Source: a virus
Reading direction: 5' to 3' (one strand)
IMG/VR virus record: IMGVR_UViG_3300002131_000103
Span: 1 to 47,034 of that record
DNA: 47,034 nt
Under the pieces are notes generated by a model. The model saw nothing but the letters and a program-made list of their open reading frames with translations. It was not told the DNA's origin and ran no database searches. The position numbers and the translations under genes were made by a program. Positions 7,636 through 14,715 of this stretch are shown in pieces (positions within the stretch are counted from its first letter, which is position 1; the number at the start of each line of letters is the position of its first letter).

Positions 7636-8868
7636 ATGCACAATTTTAAATCTTTTATAACAGAGTCTAAGAATACTCACATGGAGCATCTCGAAGATTC
7701 TATCTTGAACCACGGTGTAGATGGTACTCGTGACGCTATTAATTTTTTGCGCTCCCTAAGAGATATGCTCGCAGGTAATTCTAAAAGTAATGTTGATGTA
7801 ACAGTTAAATGGGACGGCGCTCCAGCTGTATTCGCTGGTATCGATCCATCTGATAAGAAGTTTTTCGTTGCTAAGAAAGGCATCTTTAATAAAAACCCAA
7901 AGGTGTATAAAACACCTGCTGAAATTGACGCCGACATAAGTTCTGGCGATTTGAATGTTAAAATGAAACTAGCCTTGGCCGAGTTACCAAAACTCGGAAT
8001 CAAAGGTGTAGTACAAGGTGATTTCCTATATGCAAAAGATGATCTCAAAGTGGTGGACATTGAAGGTGAACCGCATATTACTTTCCATCCTAATACGATT
8101 GTTTACACGGTACCTAAAGACTCAAACCTCGGTAAACAAATTCTCGGATCCAAGCTCGGTGTGGTCTGGCATACAACATACCGAGGATCAAGCTTTGAAG
8201 AAATGTCTGCAAGCTTTGGAGAGGAGATTGCTTCTAGCCTCAAGACAACGAAATCAGTCTGGTCAGTAGACGCGGTTTACAAAGATGTGTCTGGTACTGC
8301 AAACTTTACCAAAGCTGAAACTGAAAAAGTCAACGCGGTTCTTTCCGAAGCTGGTAAGTTGTTTAGAACAATCAAAAAAGAAACGTTAAACGGTATTTCT
8401 GAGAATGAAGATACTCTTATGAGAGTTAAAACCTTTGTTAATACAAAAATCCGAGCCGGTGAAAGAATTAAAAACACTCGTGCGTTTGTAAGAGATTTAG
8501 AATCTTATATTGATGCTATATACGAAAAAGAAGCAGATAAAAGAAAAACAGAAAAAGGTAAGGTTATTCAGCGTCAAAAGAAAGATGCTACCCTCGAATA
8601 CTTTAAAAGAACTCCACCTGCACAAATAGTAGCAGTGTTTGATCTGTATAACGTTATTATAGATGCAAAGCATATGATAATTCGCAAACTCGACAAAGCA
8701 AAACAAGTTGGTACATTCCTTAAGACCGCTGATGGTTATAAAGTAACAGAACAAGAAGGTTTTGTTGCTATTGATAAAATGGGTAAGAGCGCAGTAAAAT
8801 TAATCGACAGATTAGAATTTAGTAATGCAAACTTCTCAGACAAGTATATTAAAGGCTGGCAAAAATAA
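7636..8868 (+). CDS. Capsid-targeted nucleotidyltransferase-like protein (DUF6267-like)
   Basis: The 410-residue protein resembles a family I recall from cyanophages as DUF6267. The N-terminus MHNFKSFITE-S fits the capsid-targeting pattern. TVKWDGAPAVF contains K58-W-D60-G61, the KxDG signature of the covalent nucleotidyltransferase (ligase/capping) superfamily, followed by FFVAKKGIF and GVVQGDFLY, which could be later motifs. The C-terminal part has FDLYNVIIDAKHMIIRKL and AVKLIDRLEFS blocks. Ligase, nucleotidyltransferase or non-catalytic roles are all open. It directly follows the previous internal-protein candidate. Confidence 0.65.
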   Translation: MHNFKSFITESKNTHMEHLEDSILNHGVDGTRDAINFLRSLRDMLAGNSKSNVDVTVKWDGAPAVFAGIDPSDKKFFVAKKGIFNKNPKVYKTPAEIDADISSGDLNVKMKLALAELPKLGIKGVVQGDFLYAKDDLKVVDIEGEPHITFHPNTIVYTVPKDSNLGKQILGSKLGVVWHTTYRGSSFEEMSASFGEEIASSLKTTKSVWSVDAVYKDVSGTANFTKAETEKVNAVLSEAGKLFRTIKKETLNGISENEDTLMRVKTFVNTKIRAGERIKNTRAFVRDLESYIDAIYEKEADKRKTEKGKVIQRQKKDATLEYFKRTPPAQIVAVFDLYNVIIDAKHMIIRKLDKAKQVGTFLKTADGYKVTEQEGFVAIDKMGKSAVKLIDRLEFSNANFSDKYIKGWQK

Positions 8869-8873
8869 CCGCC

Positions 8874-8923
8874 GGTCAACTTGTCACTGTTGACACCAGT
8901 GAATACCGACTATACCAAATTGG
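8874..8923 (+). other. Cluster of short inverted repeats in an intergenic gap
   Basis: In the 145-base gap, GTCAAC (8875-8880) pairs with GTTGAC (8889-8894), TCACTG (8884-8889) pairs with CAGTGA (8897-8902), and CCAAATTGG (8915-8923) is palindromic. The two stems are mutually exclusive. TTGTCACT recurs at 8881 and 8943. An operator, RNA switch or weak terminator is possible; no strong T-run follows. Confidence 0.35.
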
Positions 8924-8957
8924 CAACCCAAATTAGGTCATTTTGTCACTTTTTCTC

Positions 8958-8965
8958 GATAAATA
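8958..8965 (+). promoter_or_regulatory. Late promoter-like motif
   Basis: GATAAATA, 7 of 8 matches to the T4 late element, lies 49 bases before the DUF1127 gene, which also has a strong AAGGAG ribosome site. Late expression of the following three small genes is inferred. Confidence 0.45.
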
Positions 8966-9013
8966 TAATTGTAATTCTACATTAAACAATTATGTGCGTT
9001 AAGGAGATGCAAC

Positions 9014-9295
9014 ATGTCACACACACTTCAATCACTACCATCATACAAACTTACTGCAGTATCAACAGTATTTACAAAAATCAAAGCTTTATTCACAGCT
9101 TTAGACAAATTCATGGTGACGCGCGCACGGCAGCGTCGAACTCTAAAAGAACTAAACTCCCTTACAAACAGAGAATTAAATGATATTGGCATCACTCGCG
9201 GTGATATCAAATCTATTGCTTATGGCAATTTTTACGCTGATTCATCACGCACAATGCCATTAGACGCAAATAAAAACAAAAAAGGATGGGTTTAA
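9014..9295 (+). CDS. DUF1127 domain protein
   Basis: The C-terminal half of this 93-residue protein (RRTLKELNSLTNRELNDIG, then ITRGDI) is the DUF1127/YjiS motif, normally written RRxLxxLsdreLaDIGltRgdI. These proteins are especially common in alphaproteobacteria, where small DUF1127 proteins have been linked to RNA binding and stress or carbon regulation. The N-terminal 50 residues are amphipathic and basic. AAGGAG at 9001-9006 supports the ATG. It probably derives from, or mimics, a host regulator, which is evidence about the host lineage. Confidence 0.8.
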   Translation: MSHTLQSLPSYKLTAVSTVFTKIKALFTALDKFMVTRARQRRTLKELNSLTNRELNDIGITRGDIKSIAYGNFYADSSRTMPLDANKNKKGWV

Positions 9296-9296
9296 T

Positions 9297-9497
9297 ATGT
9301 TCATGAAAAAATTATCTTTGTATCTCGAATTTATCGGTTACTCTCGCGCAATCGGTGCAATGATTGGTCAGCCTGGTGTTACAGCAGACCATGTCGTGGG
9401 TTTGTATAGAGCACGGGCAGAAGTAAAATCTAAACTTGACGCCCTTAAAGCTGAAATTAGAGATGAACGTTTTGGAAAGGCATTGTCCAATGCTTGA
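9297..9497 (+). CDS. Hypothetical small protein
   Basis: The 66-residue protein is not recognised. It has a hydrophobic N-terminal stretch (LSLYLEFIGYSRAIGAMIG) followed by a charged helix (ARAEVKSKLDALKAEIRDERF). It follows the DUF1127 gene with one base between stop and start and overlaps the next tiny gene by 8 bases. DUF1127 proteins and such short partners often occur together in hosts, but no function can be given. Confidence 0.55.
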   Translation: MFMKKLSLYLEFIGYSRAIGAMIGQPGVTADHVVGLYRARAEVKSKLDALKAEIRDERFGKALSNA

Positions 9498-9600
9498 AGC
9501 AATCATCGCAGCATTCAGCGGATTAAACACCGCAATCATTGCTTCAAAATTATGCGAAGCGGGACGCATTGAAGAAGCAAGAGAGTTAATGAATAAATAA
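9490..9600 (+). CDS. Tiny 36-residue protein
   Basis: An ATG overlapping the upstream stop opens a 36-residue frame that begins with a hydrophobic helix (LEAIIAAFSGLNTAIIASKL) and ends in a charged helix with the block EAGRIEEAREL. Coding is inferred from the tight overlap and codon use like its neighbours. A membrane-active or regulatory micro-protein is possible. Confidence 0.45.
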   Translation: MLEAIIAAFSGLNTAIIASKLCEAGRIEEARELMNK

Positions 9601-9617
9601 TTAACTGTTTACTTTGT

Positions 9618-9625
9618 TATAAATA
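9618..9625 (+). promoter_or_regulatory. T4-type late promoter abutting a terminator
   Basis: A perfect TATAAATA ends one base before the terminator stem. Transcripts starting the usual few bases downstream would begin inside the hairpin, so the left arm would be lost and the new RNA would escape termination. It would serve the glycosyl/sulfotransferase genes. Confidence 0.55.
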
Positions 9626-9626
9626 T

Positions 9627-9654
9627 AAAGGTAGTCGTAAGGCTACCTTTTTTT
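9627..9654 (+). terminator. Rho-independent terminator
   Basis: AAAGGTAG (9627-9634) pairs with CTACCTTT (9643-9650). Two further inner pairs (one T-G) close a GTAA loop, and a T-run continues to 9654. It ends the DUF1127 unit. Confidence 0.9.
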
Positions 9655-9673
9655 GTTAAGTGAGGAAGAAGAA

Positions 9674-10318
9674 TTGAACATTGAAAAGAAGATGACCCAT
9701 ATATGGATTGGTCCAAACGACGCTCCTACAAAATGGATGAATACGTGGAAAGACAAACACCCCGACTGGGAATATAGTGTATTTACAGACGAAATGCTTT
9801 GGGATCGCAAGTGGAAAAACCAATCACTTATTGAAGAATATTACAAAAGAAGAAAATTTGCTGGTGCGCATGATCTTATTCGTTATGAGTTGATATATGA
9901 GCAAGGCGGGTTTTGGCCTTCAGCAGATTCTATATGCTTAGAAAGAGTTGACGAGTTATTCTCAAGTCCCGCCCATCACGCATATACCGTTTACGAGAAT
10001 GAAGTAGCAAGACCTGGATATTGTTCTCCTATTCTTGCTGCTAACTCTGACAATAATGTGTTAGGCGCAATAATTGATGAGCTACACAAATTACAGCCAC
10101 GGCAGTTAAATACCCATCCATTTATGTCTACTGGTAATCACTTCTTATCTAAGTTTCTGCCGCAGTTTGATAACGTGACTATTTGGCCATCTTATACTCT
10201 TATACCTCAATGGTACGGTCATAAGAAAAGATATGATGGACCCGGCAAAGTGTATTCTGAGCAATATTTTGGATCTTCTGGAAACCACGCTTTAAAAGGT
10301 TATAAAGAAGGCCAGTAG
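9674..10318 (+). CDS. GT32-like glycosyltransferase
   Basis: The 214-residue protein begins NIEKKMTHIWIGPN, close to the IPKKIHQIWIG opening of OCH1/capsular GT32 sugar transferases. It then has KHPDWEYSVFTDE and HDLIRYELIYEQGG, where the family nucleotide-sugar site follows. The usual YLDxD metal motif reads WPSADS, so only one Asp is kept; activity may differ. A TTG start at 9674 is chosen because AGGAAG precedes it and because the IEKKM residues align with family N-termini; ATG 9692 is the alternative. It heads a glycosyl/sulfotransferase trio that may modify virion or host surface glycans. Confidence 0.7.
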   Translation: MNIEKKMTHIWIGPNDAPTKWMNTWKDKHPDWEYSVFTDEMLWDRKWKNQSLIEEYYKRRKFAGAHDLIRYELIYEQGGFWPSADSICLERVDELFSSPAHHAYTVYENEVARPGYCSPILAANSDNNVLGAIIDELHKLQPRQLNTHPFMSTGNHFLSKFLPQFDNVTIWPSYTLIPQWYGHKKRYDGPGKVYSEQYFGSSGNHALKGYKEGQ

Positions 10319-10321
10319 ACT

Positions 10322-11014
10322 ATGTATATTTCACACAAGTACAAAATAATTTTTGTAAGAATCCCCAAGACGGCGTGTAGTAGCATAACTGATTTTTTAA
10401 TTAGGAATATTAAAGACTCTGATGCAGTTCATTCTGGTGTAGATGATAGTAAAATAGCACCTACTATTGTTGATGACACAAAACAAAAACAAGTAAACCC
10501 GCTACTTAGATCTACCTCTAACAAATATGTTCATTATACTTTAGAAGATATTATAAACGAAGGTTTAATTAAAGCAACTTCTTTAAACCAGTATAGATGC
10601 ATTGGTGTAATACGAGACCCAGTTGACAGACAAAAAAGTATGTACTATTTCAGAAAGAAATGGAATTTAAGGACAAAACCATCACTCCAAGATTATAAAA
10701 ATATTACTATAAATAATTGTACGATGAGATTGTCTCCAATCACTGGAATACAACAGTCTGATTTTCTTATGTATAACGGTGTTTCTTATGGCAATATGTG
10801 GTTATATGAAAATATAGAAAAAGAATTACCTGCTCTTATGAAAGATCTTGGGTTAAACTCAGATCATAAGTTACCAAAGCACAAATCTGGAAATAGAAAA
10901 ACAGGCGAGTTTAATTTCGACGAAGAAGTAATGGATTCTTTAAAAGCGCACTATCATAAAGATTTTAAATTATATAATGAACTAAAGCTGGGGAAACAAC
11001 ATGCTAGTAACTAA
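10322..11014 (+). CDS. PAPS-dependent sulfotransferase (Sulfotransfer_2-like)
   Basis: The 230-residue protein carries IIFVRIPKTACSSITDFL (9-26), the 5'-phosphosulfate loop of carbohydrate sulfotransferases with Lys16 as the likely catalytic residue. It also has GVIRDPVDRQKSMYYF, the 3'-phosphate-binding motif. Such enzymes transfer sulfate from PAPS to sugars. It lies three bases after the GT32-like gene and overlaps the GT25-like gene, so the three probably act on one glycan. The true acceptor is unknown. Confidence 0.8.
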   Translation: MYISHKYKIIFVRIPKTACSSITDFLIRNIKDSDAVHSGVDDSKIAPTIVDDTKQKQVNPLLRSTSNKYVHYTLEDIINEGLIKATSLNQYRCIGVIRDPVDRQKSMYYFRKKWNLRTKPSLQDYKNITINNCTMRLSPITGIQQSDFLMYNGVSYGNMWLYENIEKELPALMKDLGLNSDHKLPKHKSGNRKTGEFNFDEEVMDSLKAHYHKDFKLYNELKLGKQHASN

Positions 11015-11693
11015 AGCGTATATATTAAAGATTGATTCACCAATATCAAATGAATATGCTAAAGTATGCGCAGACTCTTGTGATAATGTAGGATTACCTT
11101 GGACATATTTTAACGGTTATCAGAACCAAACTGGTAAATCAGCAAACATGCAGGTTGGTATTAAAGGATTAAACACTGAGCCATACGAGTTTTTAACAAA
11201 TCCAACACCATCACAAAAAGCCATGTGTACAACTGCAGGTCACATTCATATATGGAAAGCTATATCAGAAGGTCCTGATGAGGCTGCAGTGATACTTGAG
11301 CATGATGCTGTAATGTTACACCCTATGACTCTCAGTGTACCAGACGATCAGATACTAGTTCTCGGATATAAGTTAGTAAACATATCTAGATATGACCATA
11401 AAAAAGCAGGGCCTCCTAAAGAGTTAATTCCTATACAAGGGCACGAAGGTGCTCACGCATATGCTATGACTCGAAAAATGGCTAACTTTCTTATACAAGA
11501 AATAGAAACAAACGGTGTTAAAAGCGCAATTGATAATGCTTATTTTCTTAGAGGACAAAGAAGAACATCGGCTGCTTTGTCTATAGTATCACCAACTCCT
11601 GCAGTAGGTTGGTTAAGAGAATCTACTATTTGGGGAAGATCAGCTACTAAAAACTACGAATTTATACCTTCTTTTCTAGAAAATTATAAATAA
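11001..11693 (+). CDS. GT25-like glycosyltransferase
   Basis: The 230-residue protein starts with KAYILKIDSP and a conserved C-x-x-S-C region, then GHIHIWKAISEG and VILEHDAVML, where EHDAV is the likely metal/sugar-nucleotide site of family 25 LPS-type transferases. GHEGAHAYAMTRKMANFL also fits that family. Overlap with the sulfotransferase (14 bases) supports a shared pathway. A late promoter motif coincides with its last codons and serves the next gene. Confidence 0.65.
   Translation: MLVTKAYILKIDSPISNEYAKVCADSCDNVGLPWTYFNGYQNQTGKSANMQVGIKGLNTEPYEFLTNPTPSQKAMCTTAGHIHIWKAISEGPDEAAVILEHDAVMLHPMTLSVPDDQILVLGYKLVNISRYDHKKAGPPKELIPIQGHEGAHAYAMTRKMANFLIQEIETNGVKSAIDNAYFLRGQRRTSAALSIVSPTPAVGWLRESTIWGRSATKNYEFIPSFLENYK
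11686..11693 (+). promoter_or_regulatory. T4-type late promoter
   Basis: Perfect TATAAATA, 43 bases before the large internal-protein gene. It ends with the stop codon of the GT25-like gene. Confidence 0.65.
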
Positions 11694-11736
11694 AGCAATT
11701 GCTATTACGTATATTAACAGATCTTAGGATAATTAC

Positions 11737-13590
11737 ATGGCTAAGCCAGAAACAAAAAAGAAAATGAAAGGCTTCAAAGAATTTGATGCCTCTAAGTATA
11801 TTGATTTAGAGCCAACACTAGCAGAAGCAGTTAAGTCTAACACTGTGGTTATGACTTTTGGCAGAATGAATCCTATGACTATAGGTCATGAAAAACTTGT
11901 AGAGAAATTACTCAAAGAAGCTCAAACACGTAAAGCTGAGCCAATGGTTTTTCTTTCTCATTCTTCTGGTGCTAAGACAAAAACTGGCAAAGGTTCAGTT
12001 AATAGTGATCCTCTATCGTATGATGATAAGATTAAATACGCTATTAAAGCGTTTGGTCCTGTAGTTAAAAAATCCCCTCTTAAAATCTTGATGTTGATTG
12101 CGAAATCTTTACAAGGTAAATATAAGAACTTAGTAATGGTTGCTGGTTCAGATCGGGTTGACCAATACAAAGAATTGCTAAACAAATATAACGGCAAAGA
12201 TTATACCTTTGATTCTATCGAGGTTGTTTCTGCTGGACAAAGAGATCCAGATGGCGAAGGAGCCGCTGGCATGTCCGGAACTAAAATGCGTGAATACGCT
12301 CAGGCGGGTGATCTTAAGAAATTCGCAAGCGGTTTACCATCAGGTCTTAAATCAAAAGCGCAGGAAATCATGGATAAAGTAGCTAACGCAATAAACCCTT
12401 CAATGAATGAAGAGGCTGAAGTTTTAGACGAAGTACTAGATCGTATGCAAAGACGCAAACGTGGTATTTCAATGAGGAAAGCTCGTTTTAAAATTAAACG
12501 CGGTAGAGAAAAAGCTGCTAAAAGAACTGCTTCACAAGATGTGTTAAAGCGAAGAGCTAGGAAAGCAGCGATAAATATTTTCAAGATGAAATTCGCTAAG
12601 AACAGACGGTATGCCGATCTTTCTCCTGGCGAAAAAGAAGTAATCGATAAGCGTATTGCAAAAATTAATAAGCGCCGCATTGAGCAGATTGCTCGCAAGC
12701 TTTTACCTAAAGTTAAGGCAAAAGAAAGAGAACGTCGTAAAGCTTCAATGGCTGGTGGATCTTCTAAGAATGAAAGCATTAACGAAGCATCTATTAAAGA
12801 CCAAAGAATTTTGCAAAAACCACACATGCTATTAGATAAAGACAAGAAGCCTAAGGTTGACGGGCGCTTCCGTATGTTTAAGAAGAAATCTGTTAACGAA
12901 AGCGTTGAAGATCTTTCAGCAGAAGTGCTTGACTTAATGGAAGCAACTGAACAATTCAACGAAGCTACTATCCCTGATGGCAAGACTGCTATGACTAAGC
13001 GTGAGCCATTAACAAAGAGCGACACTAAAACTCTGAAAAAATTGCGTGACATGATGGCTAAAGAAAAGAAGCCGGTGTCTCAGATGTCTCCTAAAGAAAA
13101 GGCTGATAATGACAAGAGGCGTAAAGAGTATAACGCGTACCAAAAGTCTAAGCGTAACGAAGAAGTATCTGAAATCGAAGAAGGTGGACTTTGGGCTAAT
13201 ATCCATGCTAAGCGCAAGCGTATTAAGAATGGTTCTGGAGAATCAATGAAGAAGCCTGGATCTAAAGGTGCTCCAACAGATCAAGACTTTAAAGATGCGT
13301 CTGAAAGTATAGATGAAGCAACGTTCAAAGTAGATATAGAAGGTTTACCATCTATGTTTGTTGATGCTGGCAGCGCATCTCAAGTTAAAAAGACTTTGCG
13401 CCAAATGCTTAAAAAGCCTGATGATAAAATTAAGAGTGTTGAACGTGTACAGCCCACAGAAGTTAAAAAACATTTCCGCTTAAAATCTCTTGGTAAAGAG
13501 GAAGAAATGGACGAAGAATCTGCTGGCGCTGGTGAAGAAGGTACTAACGAGTTAGTAAACAAATTCAAGAAAGACACTCCCAATGCTTAA
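11737..13590 (+). CDS. Large internal protein with HxGH-type nucleotidyltransferase domain and serial cleavage sites
   Basis: This 617-residue protein has an N-terminal nucleotidyltransferase fold. FGRMNPMTIGH (41-51) is a TxGH variant of the HIGH motif, and GMSGTKMREYA (178-188) matches the ISSTxxR loop; adenylyl- or cytidylyl-transfer is possible. After residue 230 it is basic and repetitive. Sites of the prohead protease type ([LIVMF]-x-E followed by A/S) recur at Glu30, Glu350, Glu388, Glu402, Glu409 and Glu527, so it may be cut into several internal peptides. The start region (FKEFDASKYIDLEPTLAE-A) loosely fits a targeting segment. A late promoter precedes it. Confidence 0.7.
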   Translation: MAKPETKKKMKGFKEFDASKYIDLEPTLAEAVKSNTVVMTFGRMNPMTIGHEKLVEKLLKEAQTRKAEPMVFLSHSSGAKTKTGKGSVNSDPLSYDDKIKYAIKAFGPVVKKSPLKILMLIAKSLQGKYKNLVMVAGSDRVDQYKELLNKYNGKDYTFDSIEVVSAGQRDPDGEGAAGMSGTKMREYAQAGDLKKFASGLPSGLKSKAQEIMDKVANAINPSMNEEAEVLDEVLDRMQRRKRGISMRKARFKIKRGREKAAKRTASQDVLKRRARKAAINIFKMKFAKNRRYADLSPGEKEVIDKRIAKINKRRIEQIARKLLPKVKAKERERRKASMAGGSSKNESINEASIKDQRILQKPHMLLDKDKKPKVDGRFRMFKKKSVNESVEDLSAEVLDLMEATEQFNEATIPDGKTAMTKREPLTKSDTKTLKKLRDMMAKEKKPVSQMSPKEKADNDKRRKEYNAYQKSKRNEEVSEIEEGGLWANIHAKRKRIKNGSGESMKKPGSKGAPTDQDFKDASESIDEATFKVDIEGLPSMFVDAGSASQVKKTLRQMLKKPDDKIKSVERVQPTEVKKHFRLKSLGKEEEMDEESAGAGEEGTNELVNKFKKDTPNA

Positions 13591-13801
13591 CTTCGGAATG
13601 TTTTGTGAGAGTATTAATATAAAAGCCGGTGATACTGTTCGTATTAAAAAACAGTTTGCTGATTCTCCTGCTGAAGCCAAAATCTTATACGTTGTTAAAG
13701 AGTTAAGAACTCCACGTGTTCTTATTGCCCCGAAGGTTTGGAAAAGCGGTATCGCTCCAACTGAATCTGTACAAATGACAATGATTGAACCGGCTAAGTA
13801 A
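13583..13801 (+). CDS. Small protein with capsid-targeting-like N-terminus
   Basis: The 72-residue product begins MLNFGMFCE-S, matching the pattern of the neighbouring targeting sequences (aromatic at 4 and 7, Glu at the cut site). The rest resembles a small beta barrel (AGDTVRIKK ... AKILYVVKEL ... VLIAPKVW). It overlaps the preceding gene by 8 bases and the following gene starts one base after its stop. Function unknown; a packaged structural or DNA-binding peptide is possible. Confidence 0.6.
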   Translation: MLNFGMFCESINIKAGDTVRIKKQFADSPAEAKILYVVKELRTPRVLIAPKVWKSGIAPTESVQMTMIEPAK

Positions 13802-13802
13802 T

Positions 13803-14360
13803 ATGAAAACTTTTAAGAAGTACATTGCTGAAGATACACTAAATGAAAGCGCACTTAAAGCTTTACGAGTTGCAACTGCAGCACATTCTGGTCAATCTAG
13901 GAAGAGTGGTGGAGAGTATATCGATCATCCAAAAGAAGTTGCTAGGTTCGTAAAGCAGTTTAAAAAATCTAATAATCTTTCTGCAATGATCCAAGCAGCA
14001 TATTTACATGATACATTGGAAGATACCGATACTACTTACGAAGACTTGGTTAAACAGTTTGGCGCATTGGTTGCAGATATGGTGCAGGCATTGACTACAG
14101 ACAAGGCAGCTTCAGATGCTATTGGTAAAGGCGAATATATTGCTAATAAAATGGCTAAGATGTCCAGCTGGTCATTGGTAGTAAAGCTAGCAGATCGTCT
14201 TGCTAATGTACAAGATATTGATACAAGACCCACTGACTTTCAAAAGCGATACGCTGACCAAACAAGATTAGCATTAGCCCGTCTTAGAAAAGACAGGTAT
14301 TTAAGTAAAACTCATAATAAGATTATGTCTGCAATCGAAAAAAAGATAAAAGAGTATTAA
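13803..14360 (+). CDS. SpoT/MESH1-type HD hydrolase with capsid-targeting N-terminus
   Basis: Residues 20-185 form a single-domain (p)ppGpp hydrolase. AAHSGQSRKSGGEYIDHP gives His28, YLHDTLEDT gives His69-Asp70 and the Glu-Asp pair, and KLADRLANV gives Asp131, so all four manganese ligands are present. There is no synthetase domain. The N-terminus MKTFKKYIAE is nearly the T4 capsid-targeting peptide, so the enzyme may be packaged and injected to lower the host alarmone at once. The residue after Glu10 is Asp, unlike the usual Ala/Gly/Ser, so cleavage is uncertain. ATG 13803 is chosen over an in-frame upstream ATG at 13785 because of the motif and spacing. Confidence 0.85.
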   Translation: MKTFKKYIAEDTLNESALKALRVATAAHSGQSRKSGGEYIDHPKEVARFVKQFKKSNNLSAMIQAAYLHDTLEDTDTTYEDLVKQFGALVADMVQALTTDKAASDAIGKGEYIANKMAKMSSWSLVVKLADRLANVQDIDTRPTDFQKRYADQTRLALARLRKDRYLSKTHNKIMSAIEKKIKEY

Positions 14361-14361
14361 T

Positions 14362-14670
14362 ATGAAAACTTTTAAAACATTCTGTGAAGAAAAAGATTCT
14401 CGGTTAGATAAAGCCGGTGTCGAAGGTTTTAATAAAGCAAAGCGCACACCTGGACATAAGACTAAAAGCCACATTGTTGTTGCAAAAGACGGTGATAAGA
14501 TTAAGACTATTCGGTTTGGTGAGCAAGGTGCTTCTACAGCCGGTGATCCTAAAGAAGGCGAATCGGATAAGATGAAAGCTAAGCGCAAGTCATTTAAGGC
14601 TCGCCACGGCAAGAATATAGCAAAAGGTAAAATGAGTGCTGCTTATTGGGCAGATAAAGAAAAGTGGTAA
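14362..14670 (+). CDS. Conserved small basic protein (DUF5872-like)
   Basis: This 102-residue protein has the blocks AKRTPGHKTKSHIVVAK, IKTIRFGEQG, KRKSFKARHGKNI and SAAYWADKEKW. I recall these from a widespread phage family (DUF5872 or similar) of unknown role. The start MKTFKTFCEE again resembles the capsid-targeting peptide, suggesting packaging with DNA. The many Lys and Arg fit DNA binding inside the head. It follows the alarmone hydrolase by one base. Confidence 0.7.
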   Translation: MKTFKTFCEEKDSRLDKAGVEGFNKAKRTPGHKTKSHIVVAKDGDKIKTIRFGEQGASTAGDPKEGESDKMKAKRKSFKARHGKNIAKGKMSAAYWADKEKW

Positions 14671-14678
14671 TCGCTTTT

Positions 14679-14686
14679 TATAAATA
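14679..14686 (+). promoter_or_regulatory. T4-type late promoter
   Basis: Perfect TATAAATA, 30 bases before the second large internal-protein gene and preceded by a T-run. Confidence 0.7.
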
Positions 14687-14715
14687 TCACTAAATAAAAC
14701 AAAAAGGCAAGCTTA

